Origin: Segatella copri
Lineage (GTDB): Bacteria; Bacteroidota; Bacteroidia; Bacteroidales; Bacteroidaceae
Assembly: GCF_949820605.1 (NCBI RefSeq)
Contig: NZ_CATKVU010000006.1
Coordinates: 372,001-436,000 of the forward strand
DNA length: 64,000 bases
Direction of reading: 5' to 3'
Shown one piece after another: positions 1 to 8,409 of this stretch (its first letter is position 1; each line of letters opens with the position of its first letter). Below the pieces are notes generated by a model that saw nothing but the letters and a program-made list of their open reading frames with translations, had not been told where the DNA came from and made no database searches. Both the position numbers and the translations under genes were made by a program.

Positions 1-1
1 A

Positions 2-1609
2 CCTGAATTACAATCTTATCTTGGTAAGATAGATAGTATCGTGAATACCATAAAAGATGGAGAAATTAGCGTTGTCTTGTTGGGTAGTTTTTCTGATGGA
101 AAGACGAGTGCTATTGCAGGTTTATTAGGTAGATTGGAAGATAATATGAAGATTGATAATGATGAGTCTTCTGATGAACTTACCATTTATCGCCCTAAGG
201 ATCTTAAAAAGGGATTCAAGATAATTGATACTCCAGGATTGTTTGGTACAAAAGAAAGGGAAATTAATGGTCAAAATATAAAGTTTTCAGAAATTACAGA
301 ACGTTATATTTCTGAGGCTCACATTATTATTTATGTTTGTGATGCTGTAGTTCCGTTGAAGGATAGTCATGTTGAGATTATTCGTCGCATTATGCGTGAT
401 TACCATAAACTCGACAATACCATTTTTGTTATTAACAAAATGGATGAAGCTGGTTATGACTTGTTGGACGAGTACGACTTTAATAATGGTTGTAAGATAA
501 AGAAGGAGAACCTAATTTCTCGTTTGCGTAGTACCATAAACTTGACTCCTGACGAGGAGAAACGTTTGCATGTTGTATGTATCGCTGCGGATCCAAAAGG
601 AAAGGGTTTGCAACATTGGTTCTCCAAAATAGACAGTTATTATGAGCGTTCTCATATTAAGGATTTGAGAAAATGCGTAAATGCAGTAGTCAATAATGCC
701 GATACTGATAAGTTGTCTTCGTCTTCTTATGAAACATCAGTTTCTGAAGTTGTTGATGGATTACACAAAGCAATTGTATGTACCGAAAAACCGGTATCGA
801 AGGCAATTGTTAAAATGGAGCGAGATTGTACAGAGATAGAGGAAGCCGGAAAGCATTTGAAGTCTGAACTTACATTATCCCGTAATGAGCTTCGTCAAGC
901 TATTAATGAAATAAAGAATGATGCCATTCGTGAAATCAATGGTGCTTCATTAGAAACTATTGGCAATATTATTTCTGCTCAACTTGGAGTGCAAAATAAT
1001 CAGGTTACTTTTTATGTCTTCCAAGACAAACTGTCTGCTCAAATTGAGCAATGTTGTGAAGCTAACGCCAATAATGTAAATCTTGCAGCCGTGAAAATAG
1101 AAAAAGCCTATTCGATGCAAGATGCCATGTTAAATGATGCCGTGAAATATGGTGTTGACCAATTGAAAAACTTGAATATAACAGGTGAGCAGATTAAAGC
1201 TGTTCGTGATGTAATCGCCAAAGGTTATAAGTTCAAGCCTTGGGGAGCCATCAATATGGGAAAGAATATTACCAAATGGGCTGGCTGGATTGGAGCTGGA
1301 ATTGGAACCGCTTTTGAACTTTATGGTTGGTATAAACAATATAAAGATCAGAAGAAGTTGAATGAGCTTAAGAAATCATTAACTAATGCGATAAATGATT
1401 GTATAAGCAATGTGTTCAAAACTTTTGAGTCAGACAATGAGTATTATAAGAATTTTGCGCCATCTTATATACTGTTATGTCAGAAGATTCAGGAGCGAAA
1501 TGAAGAAATTGCCTCTTTGAAACAGAAAGTTCAATATTTAGAAAATTACAAACGAGATATTGAGGCATGGAAGAATTCTGCTGAATATGTCGATTTTGAA
1601 GAAGTTTAA
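2..1609 (+). CDS. Dynamin-like GTPase (LeoA/HP0731-like), 5' end outside window
   Basis: Large GTPase of the bacterial dynamin-like type, probably acting at membranes. Numbering from the GTG at 41, the P-loop GSFSDGKTS is at 15-23, DTPG at 63-66 and NKMD at 132-135. The rest is helical and coiled-coil, with a Gly/Trp-rich hydrophobic stretch near residue 405-430 that could touch membrane. The frame is open through to base 2 with no stop, so the GTG at 41 is probably internal and the true start lies upstream of the window. A 39-residue hydrophobic peptide gene follows 20 bases downstream. The GTPase fold is certain; the dynamin assignment rests on overall layout. Confidence 0.8.
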   Translation, partial: PELQSYLGKIDSIVNTIKDGEISVVLLGSFSDGKTSAIAGLLGRLEDNMKIDNDESSDELTIYRPKDLKKGFKIIDTPGLFGTKEREINGQNIKFSEITERYISEAHIIIYVCDAVVPLKDSHVEIIRRIMRDYHKLDNTIFVINKMDEAGYDLLDEYDFNNGCKIKKENLISRLRSTINLTPDEEKRLHVVCIAADPKGKGLQHWFSKIDSYYERSHIKDLRKCVNAVVNNADTDKLSSSSYETSVSEVVDGLHKAIVCTEKPVSKAIVKMERDCTEIEEAGKHLKSELTLSRNELRQAINEIKNDAIREINGASLETIGNIISAQLGVQNNQVTFYVFQDKLSAQIEQCCEANANNVNLAAVKIEKAYSMQDAMLNDAVKYGVDQLKNLNITGEQIKAVRDVIAKGYKFKPWGAINMGKNITKWAGWIGAGIGTAFELYGWYKQYKDQKKLNELKKSLTNAINDCISNVFKTFESDNEYYKNFAPSYILLCQKIQERNEEIASLKQKVQYLENYKRDIEAWKNSAEYVDFEEV

Positions 1610-1629
1610 CCATTTAATATTTTAGAATT

Positions 1630-1749
1630 ATGAGTGAAGAAAAAATTGAAACAAAGAAAAAAGAGAAGGGTGTTTGGAAGGCTCTTGGTTTGGCAGCTGT
1701 AGCCGTTGGAGGGCTAGCAGTAACACTAGCTAAAGAACTGAAAAAGTAA
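1630..1749 (+). CDS. Small hydrophobic peptide, 39 aa
   Basis: Begins with ATG 20 bases after the GTPase stop. The peptide is a charged N-terminal stretch rich in Lys and Glu, then one hydrophobic segment (ALGLAAVAVGGLAVTLA), then a Lys-rich end. This fits a single-pass or membrane-associated peptide. The tight spacing suggests co-transcription with the GTPase, possibly as a membrane partner. No family is recognised; function unknown. Confidence 0.55.
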   Translation: MSEEKIETKKKEKGVWKALGLAAVAVGGLAVTLAKELKK

Positions 1750-1810
1750 TAACGTATCTATTTGACTATTGGGAGTTTTTCTCCCGATAGTCTATTGGTG
1801 GATTCTCTAT

Positions 1811-1996
1811 ATGGTTAAGAAACTAACTGTGAAACGAATTGACGAAATACAGAATATTTTAAATGAAGTATATTGTCTGAAATGTTCGATAATAAACACA
1901 TTATAGGAATATCTTGATATGATTCGCAAAAAGCATATAGAGAATAGGAAGAAAGCATTCAAAGAGAATGACTTTAAGGATTCAACAACAGGATAA
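1811..1996 (+). other. Possible small reading frame interrupted by one in-frame TAG
   Basis: From ATG 1811 a frame runs 31 codons to TAG (1904-1906) and then continues in the same frame through ATG 1919 to TAA (1994-1996). The pieces are Lys-rich and have no recognised family. It may be a decayed small gene, two tiny genes or chance. Confidence 0.15.
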
Positions 1997-2021
1997 ATAA
2001 CAAAATAAAATGTAGGCAAAT

Positions 2022-2150
2022 ATGGAAAAGAAAGAAAACAAAATCTTAGATGAACTTAGACGGCATGGTCCTATGTTTGTAGATCCTTGTCCGATGCCTG
2101 TGGGCTTTTTGGGTAAGTTGATAGACTTGTTCTCGAAGAAGAAGTCTTGA
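2022..2150 (+). CDS. Small basic peptide, 42 aa
   Basis: ATG-started peptide with an acidic/basic N-terminus, a central Cys/Pro motif (VDPCPMPVGFLG) and a Lys-rich tail. It lies just ahead of the 138-aa gene on the same strand. No known family; small size and lack of homology make it a tentative gene. Confidence 0.35.
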   Translation: MEKKENKILDELRRHGPMFVDPCPMPVGFLGKLIDLFSKKKS

Positions 2151-2170
2151 ATTGTGAAACACTCGGTGTG

Positions 2171-2191
2171 GCGGAGGCTGGAAACCTCCGC
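2171..2191. repeat. GC-rich hairpin
   Basis: Perfect 7-bp inverted repeat GCGGAGG / CCTCCGC around a 7-base loop, in AT-rich surroundings just upstream of the 138-aa gene. No T-tract follows on the plus strand. It could be a dispersed repeat remnant or a leader hairpin. Confidence 0.5.
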
Positions 2192-2215
2192 TACTGTCAG
2201 ATAAACGATAATATT

Positions 2216-2632
2216 ATGAAGTTGGCGATTACTTATGCTGAGCTGCAAGATTATCTAGCCAGTCATTTTCATAAGACGGTGAATCTTGGGTATGTTGACG
2301 GTGCAACCATGTCTGTCTTTGTGCCCATCAAGGTGTTTGGCTTTACAAAGTCTGTAAGCATAAACCTTATTGTGAAGAAGATTGAGGGTACTGACTTGTT
2401 CTTGTCGTATGGCGGTAAGATTGGCATTGACATGCTTGTTTCGCCAGCCATCTCTTATGCCAAGAAACTTGTGCCGGAGAAAGCAGGTTGGGTGGAACAG
2501 ATGCCTGACAATATCGTTAAGCTGCGCCTTGGCGACATTGACAAATTGCAGAAAGTGTTTGAAAAGCTGAAACTTGACAATATCTTATTTGAGCCGGGTA
2601 ATATTGGAATAGAAATGTCATTAGTCTATTGA
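2216..2632 (+). CDS. Hypothetical protein, 138 aa
   Basis: The frame is open from a TTG at 2147, but that would overlap the preceding peptide and run through the GC-rich hairpin, so ATG 2216 is preferred. The protein looks like a compact alpha/beta domain: beta-strand-like hydrophobic/charged alternation in the first 80 residues and an amphipathic helix near residue 75-90. No signal peptide or membrane segment is seen. No family recognised. Confidence 0.6.
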   Translation: MKLAITYAELQDYLASHFHKTVNLGYVDGATMSVFVPIKVFGFTKSVSINLIVKKIEGTDLFLSYGGKIGIDMLVSPAISYAKKLVPEKAGWVEQMPDNIVKLRLGDIDKLQKVFEKLKLDNILFEPGNIGIEMSLVY

Positions 2633-2719
2633 TTCGTTATGGGTGACTGACGTCTATTTCGCAAGAAAATAGAGCACTCTTACTTTTTTCTTGATGTTCT
2701 GTCTCCATTTGACATATCT

Positions 2720-2760
2720 ATATAGTTATTTCGCAGCCGAAATCAAATGTATAACTATAT
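2720..2760. repeat. Inverted repeat before the 178-aa gene
   Basis: Arms ATATAGTTAT (2720-2729) and ATAACTATAT (2751-2760) enclose a smaller TTTCG/CGAAA hairpin. It lies 16 bases ahead of the next start codon and could be a leader structure or operator. No evidence separates these. Confidence 0.35.
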
Positions 2761-2775
2761 TAAGGTAATGTAACA

Positions 2776-3312
2776 ATGGAAAAGAACATCAGAAAAAGAG
2801 TGTGTTGGTTGGCTGCGGTATTGAGTGCCGTACTGGTAGTGTTATTTGGCTATTGGTTCTTCTTGACCCCTCATGGCTATTGGCAAAAGAAGAAGGAGGC
2901 AGAGAAGAGTGAATATATGGATAGGAGGATGCTTTGGCGGAAGTCGGAGAAAATGACCATGCAACAGATGTTGTCGGATATGACGCTAATGGCTAAGGGG
3001 GATTCGGTCCTAGTTTGTTGGCTAACTGGTCTCTCGCTTCCCGTTTATCGTGACTTTATTCATGGCACAGCGCAACCTACAAGGAATGCTTGGGCTGAGA
3101 CGAGATATTGGTATATGTCTTCTCTCGCTAAAGGCGGAGAATGGATGGAGAAACGTGCCAAGACGAGGATTCACAAGAGCCTGATTTTTGTGGAATCGAG
3201 TAGATTTCAGGTGCAGAAGGATTCCTTGAAGGATTATCGTAAAGAGAAACTTACTCCAACTGAGATTAAGAACAACAAGATGTATCTAAAAGATAATTGT
3301 CTGTATAGATGA
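2776..3312 (+). CDS. Single-pass membrane protein, 178 aa
   Basis: A basic N-terminus is followed by one strong hydrophobic segment (about residues 9-30), then a Lys-rich helical soluble domain. This suggests an inner-membrane anchor with a periplasmic or cytoplasmic tail. No catalytic motif is visible. The next gene starts 30 bases downstream on the same strand, so it may head the membrane/coiled-coil operon that follows. Confidence 0.6.
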   Translation: MEKNIRKRVCWLAAVLSAVLVVLFGYWFFLTPHGYWQKKKEAEKSEYMDRRMLWRKSEKMTMQQMLSDMTLMAKGDSVLVCWLTGLSLPVYRDFIHGTAQPTRNAWAETRYWYMSSLAKGGEWMEKRAKTRIHKSLIFVESSRFQVQKDSLKDYRKEKLTPTEIKNNKMYLKDNCLYR

Positions 3313-3342
3313 AATCATAGCATAAATAAAGTATAACGAAAA

Positions 3343-3672
3343 ATGAATAAAATTATAGGGCTTCTTGTAATGGTTTTCATGTTCCTACCCTGGCGACCAA
3401 TCGTTGCTATAGTGGCAGCAGTATTGTTTGTCAACATCAATGGTACGGAATTGTATGGATGGCAAGCTGGATTGGCGCATGGATTGTTCTTCCTGCCTAA
3501 TCTGGTGAGGCATCTCTTTGACGGCGATGTCCTTTTCAAGGCTACCAATTGTACTACAGGTTATTATGTTGCCTGGTGGATTGCTACAGTCGGTTCGTGC
3601 ATCGGTTGGCTCGTTGATGCAACCTTCTCTTTTATGAAGGCATCGGTATTTGTAGGTAGTGATAAAGAATAA
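3343..3672 (+). CDS. Small multi-pass membrane protein, 109 aa
   Basis: Three hydrophobic segments (about residues 4-32, 40-58 and 72-98) make this an integral membrane protein. Only 15 bases separate its stop from the 727-aa coiled-coil gene, so the two are almost certainly co-transcribed. No family recognised. Confidence 0.6.
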   Translation: MNKIIGLLVMVFMFLPWRPIVAIVAAVLFVNINGTELYGWQAGLAHGLFFLPNLVRHLFDGDVLFKATNCTTGYYVAWWIATVGSCIGWLVDATFSFMKASVFVGSDKE

Positions 3673-3687
3673 ATAAATATAAATACG

Positions 3688-5871
3688 ATGGACAGTATGG
3701 CTGATAATCAAAAAGTATATCAGGCAATCAAGACGATTGCTGATGAACTCTGCAAGGAGAACAAGACGTATCTTCGTGCAGATTTGGCTTTTGAACTGAA
3801 GAAGTATGGTATAGCTTTCGATTCCTCGGAAGTGAGTAAGCTGGTATTTGATGCCTACAGATATTTCCATGATAATGGCAATATCGCCATTGCTTTTGTT
3901 TCCAATAATTCACGTACAACCCTTGTGGCTGAATACAAGTTGAATGACAGTTTGGAACAGGGCAACAAGGAGGAGGCTTTGAAGATAGCCGAGACGGAAC
4001 TGGCGTTGTCTTCATCTGCTTTGGAGCAGTTGAAAGAGCAAGTGGAATTGAACCTTAACCTGGTTCTTGCTAAGGGAACGTCGAAGATGGCTGATATTGT
4101 CATGGGTACGAATGGCGTGAAAGATGTAAGAAGTAAGGCGTCTACCATGTTTGATAAATATACCAAGATGGTGGAGGCTTATCACTATGCTGAGGATAGC
4201 GTTCGTGGAAACATCGAAGATTTTACCTCCTTGCGTAGTGATATCGGGACGGTTTATCGTGATTATGCCCTGAAACTGATTGATATCTATGGCGACTCCA
4301 TCAAGATGGTTTCTCCAGACTTGTTCGACTTCAAGCGAATAGAGTGGCTGGATGTGGACGAGATGCTTAAGTATATGGAGTTGGAATATAGCAAGCTCAC
4401 GGAAAAATGTGCAGCTTTGATTGGTGAGATTTCTGTTAGTTTCCGTACTTCCTTGCAGGGTTCTTTGCAGGCTTATAAGTCTTTGTCGAACGGCAACAAG
4501 TCCTTGGGCTTGGCGATGGCAGGACTGACAATGCTCGAACACTATATGGGAGCAAGTGAACGCGCTAATCGTTTGAAGTCTGATTTATCAGTTTTCCAGA
4601 TGAGCGTGAAGCATGATGCCACTCGCATCAAGGCTGATATGGGACGATTATTGGTAATCTGCAAAACGCTCAATGATGTGGTAATCCCGAAGGCGAATGT
4701 GTTCTTGCGTTATGGAGAAAAACTGTTGGCTTCAGACTTGAAGGCGACACTTGATGTCTTGTATGCGGATGAGACTATTCGTCCATTGGAGGAGCAACGA
4801 AAATGTCTGCTTCAGCAGATTAAGGCGCTGGACATGGAAATGAACGACCATCTTCAGAACATCGATGTCTATACCTCGCTGATTAATGACATCACCGCTA
4901 CCTTGGAGTCTAAGCAGGAAAGCTATATGGAAGCTAAGGCGAAGAAGCCTTCCAAGCCTTTCTTCCTGTTGAATTGGTTAACCTTTGGTATGGCCAACAA
5001 GAACTACTATCGCGACTTTGCTGAATGGAATGCGGTATGCTTCCCTCTTGTGAGAGAATACGAGAGCTATCAGGTAGATTTGAAGTTGGATAAGGAGGAA
5101 TTGGAATCGCATCGTGAGGAACAAACCCACATCAAAAATGAGTATGCCAAACTCTCCAGTGAACTGGATAAGGTTTCTAAGGAAATCAGAAGCAAGATAG
5201 TTTGCTCTGACGACTTGAAGCTGAAGATGCTGAAACATCTTCGTGATATGGTTGCCATGCTGAAACTTGGACGTGAAATCATGGAGAGTAAGATAGATGA
5301 GAAGTTGGTGCATACGGTAGATATTCCCGATTATCGGGAGACAGCCAAGCTTCCTGCTGATGTGGAGCAGAACCTTTCTCTGTTTACAGGAATGTTGGCA
5401 GACAATCTTCATGCCGACAAGGATATGGCTAAGAATCTGCTTGATGGAGTGGAAGCATACACGAAAGACCCTAAGAAGATAGAGGGCAAGACCGCACAAC
5501 AGAACAAACCTGCTGAGTATAGCGAGGAAGACTTGGCGCAGGTAACTGGTGCTATGGAACAATCCTTACAGAAAGGTATCGCTCTGTTTGATAGTTTCGC
5601 TAAGCTCAAAGCGCAGCAGCTCAGTGGTAGCTTGGCTTCGGCTGCATACGATAAGGAGTTGAAGAAACATGCTGATGAGTTTAAGCGTGAAATGGCTAAG
5701 ATAGACAACAAGAGTGCTTATCTTCGTGAAGTGTTCAAGCGCATCAATCTGGCTGGTAGCGAGGTGGAGCGTAAGCAAGCTATGGAGTTGATGAGCGACT
5801 TGAGCGGTTTCTCTCTTTCGGAACAGGAGTTCACAGAATTTATAAATGGTAAGAAACAAATAGAATTATAA
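3688..5871 (+). CDS. Large coiled-coil protein, 727 aa, unknown function
   Basis: Residues 1-80 look like a small winged-helix-type alpha/beta module. The rest is almost entirely helical with long coiled-coil stretches (roughly 95-130, 340-420, 450-530 and 610-670). A short hydrophobic patch near residue 425 (PFFLLNWLTFGMANKNYY) could dip into membrane. No nucleotide-binding motif is visible. It sits between membrane-protein genes with gaps of 15 and 5 bases, suggesting a scaffold in a membrane-associated complex. Function unknown. Confidence 0.7.
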   Translation: MDSMADNQKVYQAIKTIADELCKENKTYLRADLAFELKKYGIAFDSSEVSKLVFDAYRYFHDNGNIAIAFVSNNSRTTLVAEYKLNDSLEQGNKEEALKIAETELALSSSALEQLKEQVELNLNLVLAKGTSKMADIVMGTNGVKDVRSKASTMFDKYTKMVEAYHYAEDSVRGNIEDFTSLRSDIGTVYRDYALKLIDIYGDSIKMVSPDLFDFKRIEWLDVDEMLKYMELEYSKLTEKCAALIGEISVSFRTSLQGSLQAYKSLSNGNKSLGLAMAGLTMLEHYMGASERANRLKSDLSVFQMSVKHDATRIKADMGRLLVICKTLNDVVIPKANVFLRYGEKLLASDLKATLDVLYADETIRPLEEQRKCLLQQIKALDMEMNDHLQNIDVYTSLINDITATLESKQESYMEAKAKKPSKPFFLLNWLTFGMANKNYYRDFAEWNAVCFPLVREYESYQVDLKLDKEELESHREEQTHIKNEYAKLSSELDKVSKEIRSKIVCSDDLKLKMLKHLRDMVAMLKLGREIMESKIDEKLVHTVDIPDYRETAKLPADVEQNLSLFTGMLADNLHADKDMAKNLLDGVEAYTKDPKKIEGKTAQQNKPAEYSEEDLAQVTGAMEQSLQKGIALFDSFAKLKAQQLSGSLASAAYDKELKKHADEFKREMAKIDNKSAYLREVFKRINLAGSEVERKQAMELMSDLSGFSLSEQEFTEFINGKKQIEL

Positions 5872-5876
5872 GGCGT

Positions 5877-6467
5877 ATGGAAAGTTCAAGAAGACAACAA
5901 GCCCAGGCTGATTTGGGCATGGATTTCGCTAAGGAAGATCAAAAGCGAGAGGCGGTTCTTGCCAAAGAACAGGCGAGGGCTGATAAAAAAGCTGCAAAGC
6001 GTGAGAAGATGATGAACATGCCATCTTATCGTTTGATGGTAGGTACGGCGAAGTATATGGACAAGTGGTTCTTGGATCCTATCCTTGGCTTCATCCTTCC
6101 TGTCGGTATCGGTGATGCTTTGACGAGCGTGTTTGCATTCCCATTCATCTATTACAGTCTTTGTGTGGTTAAGTCTATTCCGCTGACTTTGGCTGTCATC
6201 TATAATATCTTGATGGATGTGCTGATTGGTGCCATACCTTTCTATATAGGTGATGTGCTGGATGTATTCAAGCGTTCGTATGTAGAAAACCTGAGATTGG
6301 TTACCGGGTATATCGAGGATGATAAGGAGATTATCAATAAGGTGAATAAGAAGGCATTCTGGACGGCTGTGTTCATCGTCGTGCTTTGCTGGTTGATTTA
6401 TGTGGTGATTTCGTGGGCCATTCGCTTGGGAACCATGGCTTATGATTGGATAGCTTCATTGTTCTAA
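5877..6467 (+). CDS. DUF4112-type membrane protein, 196 aa
   Basis: An N-terminal charged helix (about residues 1-45, rich in Lys, Glu and Ala) precedes a DUF4112-like core with repeated IPxGIGD/IPFYIGD-type motifs (PVGIGDAL near 78, IPFYIGDVLDVF near 123) and hydrophobic segments near 80-115 and 157-190. Starts 5 bases after the coiled-coil gene and ends 3 bases before the next. The DUF4112 call rests on the two GD motifs and the LMDVLIGAIPF pattern. Function of the family is unknown. Confidence 0.65.
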   Translation: MESSRRQQAQADLGMDFAKEDQKREAVLAKEQARADKKAAKREKMMNMPSYRLMVGTAKYMDKWFLDPILGFILPVGIGDALTSVFAFPFIYYSLCVVKSIPLTLAVIYNILMDVLIGAIPFYIGDVLDVFKRSYVENLRLVTGYIEDDKEIINKVNKKAFWTAVFIVVLCWLIYVVISWAIRLGTMAYDWIASLF

Positions 6468-6470
6468 AAT

Positions 6471-7103
6471 ATGAATAGCAATATTTTCTTTCAACCCTTC
6501 GTTGGCAAGGATTATGCCAATGGGGGGATATTCGGCAAGCGAATCATGATATTGGGCGAGAGTCATTATTGTGATGAGAGTTGTACGGATTGTGGCGACT
6601 GCCAGCTACATCGGGAGTGTATGGGCTTTACTCAGCAGGTGCTTGATGATTATCTCAATGAGAACAAGGAACGGCAGAACTGGATGCGGACTTTCCTGAA
6701 GTTTGAGCGTTCGTTAGTGGGTGAGGAGACCAATCAAGCGATGAGGCTGAAGATTTGGAACTCGGTCATCTTCTTCAACTATCTGCAAGTGGCGATGGGT
6801 GGTCCTCGCGAGGCTGGCACAGCCGAACAATATCATCAGGCTGGCAAGGCTTTCTTCGAGGTCATCGAAAAGTACCAACCTGAGTACATCATCGTATGGG
6901 GCAAGAGGCTTTGGAATAATCTTCCTAATGTTGGCTGGCAGGATGGCGACGACATTGTAGTGGATGGTTATCCTGTTGCTATGGGTTTTTATCTTCTGAG
7001 TAATGGAAAACAGATGAAAGTGATGGCGGTGAATCACCCTTCCGTAGGCTACTCCTGGGACTATTGGTATCGGGTAATACAACACTTTTTGAGAAATAGT
7101 TGA
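6471..7103 (+). CDS. Uracil-DNA-glycosylase-like protein with Cys cluster, 210 aa
   Basis: The layout resembles the uracil-DNA glycosylase superfamily: motif 1-like ILGESHY (residues 27-33) near the N-terminus and an NHPS motif near residue 188, matching the HPS loop of these enzymes. Five cysteines at 34, 38, 41, 44 and 50 could ligate an iron-sulphur cluster or zinc. Whether it is a true glycosylase is unproven; the canonical water-activating residues cannot be assigned. It is the last gene of a tight operon with membrane and coiled-coil proteins, odd company for a repair enzyme. Confidence 0.5.
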   Translation: MNSNIFFQPFVGKDYANGGIFGKRIMILGESHYCDESCTDCGDCQLHRECMGFTQQVLDDYLNENKERQNWMRTFLKFERSLVGEETNQAMRLKIWNSVIFFNYLQVAMGGPREAGTAEQYHQAGKAFFEVIEKYQPEYIIVWGKRLWNNLPNVGWQDGDDIVVDGYPVAMGFYLLSNGKQMKVMAVNHPSVGYSWDYWYRVIQHFLRNS

Positions 7104-7186
7104 AGCCTGTGACATCATTTGATTATATTATTCAGAGAACACCTGGTTTGAAAATTGTGAACTGCAATTCTGGATATTACATATGG

Positions 7187-7273
7187 ATCGGCTCAAATTT
7201 GCTTAAATATCTATAAAATCGGCTCAAATTGAGCCGATTGATGGCAAAAAATGACTAACTTTGAGCCGATTAA
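7187..7273. promoter_or_regulatory. Operator cluster and promoter of the fic-like gene
   Basis: A perfect palindrome of 11-base arms, AATCGGCTCAA / TTGAGCCGATT, around one central A lies at 7217-7239. A forward half site ATCGGCTCAAATTT is at 7187-7200 and a reverse half site TTTGAGCCGATTAA starts at 7260. A -7 box TAACTTTG (7256-7263) overlaps the last half site, and the start codon is at 7286. A protein bound here would block transcription. The downstream protein has an N-terminal winged helix, so self-repression is likely. Confidence 0.75.
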
Positions 7274-7285
7274 TAAATTAAGAAT

Positions 7286-8320
7286 ATGACAATAGACATA
7301 GAAATATTACAGTTCTTGCATTATCATCCCTTGGCAAATAGGACAGAGATTATGGCGGGCCTTATGGAAACTCCTAGTGGTAGCACAGTGAAGAGATTGC
7401 TTTCTGCTGCTGTTAAGGAGGGAAATATTGAGACTGTTGGGCGTGGTCCTTCTACCAAGTACAGACTTACTCCGCAAGCTCATGTAACCATGCCTTTGGA
7501 TTTGGCTACTTATTTCGATAAGGATATAGATGAACGTGTTGTGCAGAAATCATTCAATTTTGATTTGATTCGTGAAGTTTTACCCAAGGTAGAAATTTTT
7601 GCAAAGGAGGAACTTTCTGTATTGTTTGCTGCACAAAAGGAGTTTGAGAAGAATACGGAAGGTATGACAGAGCTTGAGTATCATAAGGAAATGGAGCGTT
7701 TGGGAGTGGATTTATCTTGGAAATCCTCACAGATAGAGGGCAATACGTATTCTCTTTTAGAGACTGAGCGATTGCTAAAAGATAAGCAGACGGCTTCTGG
7801 GAAGACAAAAGAGGAGGCTATCATGTTGCTTAATCATAAGGATGCGCTTGATTTTGTGCTTGACGTACCAGATTATTTGAAAGAGTTGTCTGTGCATAGA
7901 ATCGAGGACATTCATTCCATCTTGACAAAGGAGTTGGGAGTTGACAGAAATATCCGTCATCGTCGTGTTGGTATTACTGGAACTAATTATCGCCCACTCG
8001 ATAACGAGTTCCAGATTCGTGAAGCGTTGGAAGAAACTTGTACATTGGTGAATGGAAAAGATAATGTATTTGAGAAGGCACTCCTAACATTAGTGCTATT
8101 ATCGTATATTCAAGCCTTTGTAGATGGCAACAAGCGGACGGCAAGAATCACAAGTAATGCTATCTTAATAGCAAATGGCTATTGCCCGATTTCTTTCCGA
8201 ACCGTTGACTCCATCGACTATAAGAAGGCTATGCTCATGTTTTATGAACAGAATAACATTGCTGCTTTCAAGAAAATCTTTATAGAGCAGTTCTTGTTTG
8301 CTGTGAAGACGTATTTTTAG
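7286..8320 (+). CDS. Fic-family protein with winged helix and degenerate active site
   Basis: Fic enzymes usually transfer AMP from ATP to target proteins. Residues 1-70 form a winged-helix DNA-binding domain. An inhibitory-type motif SSQIEGN is at 147-153. The Fic motif is at 276-287 and reads QAFVDGNKRTAR, so the catalytic His of HxFxDGN(G/K)RxxR is Gln276 (codon CAA). The rest of the motif, including the Asp, Asn and final Arg, is kept. It may bind nucleotide without catalysing transfer and act mainly as a repressor of its own promoter. Length is normal for this Fic class. Confidence 0.85.
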   Translation: MTIDIEILQFLHYHPLANRTEIMAGLMETPSGSTVKRLLSAAVKEGNIETVGRGPSTKYRLTPQAHVTMPLDLATYFDKDIDERVVQKSFNFDLIREVLPKVEIFAKEELSVLFAAQKEFEKNTEGMTELEYHKEMERLGVDLSWKSSQIEGNTYSLLETERLLKDKQTASGKTKEEAIMLLNHKDALDFVLDVPDYLKELSVHRIEDIHSILTKELGVDRNIRHRRVGITGTNYRPLDNEFQIREALEETCTLVNGKDNVFEKALLTLVLLSYIQAFVDGNKRTARITSNAILIANGYCPISFRTVDSIDYKKAMLMFYEQNNIAAFKKIFIEQFLFAVKTYF

Positions 8321-8373
8321 AGAGAATTGAGATAATTTTCTCGCTTGTGCCACGATTTGACACACCTGACCAT

Positions 8374-8381
8374 TATCTTTG
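8374..8381 (+). promoter_or_regulatory. Probable -7 box of the LRR gene
   Basis: TATCTTTG matches the Bacteroidota -7 consensus TAnnTTTG, 28 bases before the next start codon. A TTTG at 8356-8359 is closer than the usual -33 spacing. Confidence 0.5.
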
Positions 8382-8409
8382 CAGCTGTAAACATTAAAAA
8401 CAAGGAATT

